From contig CP084573.1 in NCBI GenBank assembly GCA_020410785.1, positions 1,240,001 through 1,304,000 of the forward strand: 64,000 bases of DNA, given 5' to 3'. Below are positions 63,194 to 64,000 of the stretch, in pieces. Source of the stretch: Rickettsia endosymbiont of Culicoides impunctatus (GTDB lineage: Bacteria > Pseudomonadota > Alphaproteobacteria > Rickettsiales > Rickettsiaceae). Made by a program: the position numbers and the translations under genes. The notes beneath the pieces were generated by a model, which searched no databases, was not told where the DNA came from, and saw only the letters and a list, made by a program, of their open reading frames with translations. Positions within the stretch are counted from its first letter, which is position 1. Every line of letters starts with the position of its first letter.

Positions 63194-64000
63194 TTAATTT
63201 TTAGTGGACTGAATTCGTTCTAACCCACCCATATAACTCACCAAAACATCTGGAACCGTTATTGAACCATCAGTATTTTGATAATTTTCTAGAATTGCGA
63301 TTATCGTTCTACCAATTGGTAAACCAGAACCATTCAACGTATGGGCAAAAGTAGTTTCGTTACTACCAAATTCTTTATATCTAGCTTTCATCCTTCTCGC
63401 CTGAAAATCTCCACAATTAGAACAGCTTGAAATCTCACGATATGTATTTTGACCTGGTAACCATACTTCCAGATCATAGGTTTTTTTTGCAGTAAATCCC
63501 ATATCCCCAGTACAAAGCAACATAACTCTATATGGTAGATCAAGTTTTTTTAGAATGGTTTCAGCTGCATTAGTTATATATTCATGTTCACATTTAGATT
63601 CTTCTGCAGTAGTTATTGTAACCAATTCAACTTTACCAAATTGATGCATACGTATCATACCTCTAGTATCCTTACCACTACTCCCAGATTCTGATCTGTA
63701 ACAAGGGGTATAAGCAACATAACGTATAGGTAATTCTTCTCTAGCTATTATAGTATCAGATACCATATTAACAAGAGGTACTTCGCCTGTTGGAATTAGC
63801 CTGTAATTACTCGTCGTTTCAAACGAATCTTCTGCAAATTTTGGCAATTGACCACTATTATACATAGCAACTGGTCGTACTAAAGATGGAGGAGATAACT
63901 CAATAAAACCAAATTCCTCAGTATGAATATCAATCATAAAGTTAATCAATGCCCGCTCTAGCTTTGCTAAATCTCCTTTGAGAGTTACAAATCTACTCCC
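63194..64000 (-). CDS. serS: Seryl-tRNA synthetase (5' partial)
   Basis: The C-terminal ~268 residues; the start lies beyond the window. Class II motif 2 [20 protein letters not shown], then [13 protein letters not shown], and motif 3 [19 protein letters not shown], plus the serine-binding [11 protein letters not shown] region, identify SerRS. It charges tRNA-Ser, one target of which (GGA) is at 41492-41579. Its stop lies 43 bases before virB4, leaving room for little more than a weak promoter. Confidence 0.95.
   Translation of the reverse strand, partial: GSRFVTLKGDLAKLERALINFMIDIHTEEFGFIELSPPSLVRPVAMYNSGQLPKFAEDSFETTSNYRLIPTGEVPLVNMVSDTIIAREELPIRYVAYTPCYRSESGSSGKDTRGMIRMHQFGKVELVTITTAEESKCEHEYITNAAETILKKLDLPYRVMLLCTGDMGFTAKKTYDLEVWLPGQNTYREISSCSNCGDFQARRMKARYKEFGSNETTFAHTLNGSGLPIGRTIIAILENYQNTDGSITVPDVLVSYMGGLERIQSTKN

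Overview
The window is AT-rich, packed with transposable elements and dead genes, and carries a chromosomal backbone typical of Rickettsiaceae: serS, a virB4 of the dispersed type IV secretion system, a CtrA-type response regulator, recF, an ALAS-type hemA, mutL, nth, a glutaredoxin, glnQ, nuoF, a retropepsin-like protease, many ProP-like MFS transporters, small SpoT-like fragments, and Rickettsia-type palindromic elements lying in frame inside genes. I read it as a Rickettsia or close relative (for example Tisiphia/Torix-type or Megaira-like); the sequence alone does not settle the genus.

Layout. 1-9.1 kb: a contact-dependent inhibition or polymorphic-toxin locus. A hemagglutinin-repeat exoprotein (5' end outside the window) is followed by three toxin/immunity cassettes: two with colicin E3-like rRNase tips and one probably Ntox17-like. 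9.1-10.3 kb: an IS481-family element, then tRNA-Asp. 10.5-17.9 kb and 34.1-41.5 kb: two almost identical 7.4-kb phage-like elements in inverted orientation (large serine recombinase, Cro-like regulator, small early gene, Cas4/RecB-like nuclease, primase, RepA-like ATPase, Rpn nuclease). Each starts exactly at the 3' end of a tRNA gene (tRNA-Asp on the left, tRNA-Ser on the right), and the recombinase reading frame runs antisense into the tRNA. The left copy is followed by tail, holin-like and endolysin genes; the right copy by terminase genes. Each is therefore probably a remnant of a related prophage.

21.7-29.9 kb: a tandemly duplicated cassette of a SpoT-like hydrolase fragment plus two MFS transporters, with one SpoT copy split by an IS630 element. 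30.4-32.8 kb: three candidate effector genes: two Sel1-repeat paralogues, one ending in a eukaryote-like CaaX box (CVVM), and a coiled-coil protein sharing a C-terminal tail with one of them.

41.5-64 kb: mostly backbone, with decay. nuoF has lost its centre, the aspartic protease and an exported adenosine deaminase are frameshifted, and a VapBC pair is reduced to fragments. MITEs and in-frame palindromic elements (notably inside mutL) interrupt the region. The right end holds ctrA, a secreted Cys-rich protein, virB4 and serS.

The most interesting signals are: (i) the Rpn nuclease gene enclosed by a nearly perfect 27-bp inverted repeat, as expected of a transposable unit; (ii) the CaaX-ending Sel1 protein; (iii) tRNA-dependent C-termini of a serine recombinase at two tRNA genes; (iv) the toxin cassette array and its frameshift disconnection; (v) the same frameshift at the primase/ATPase junction in both element copies.
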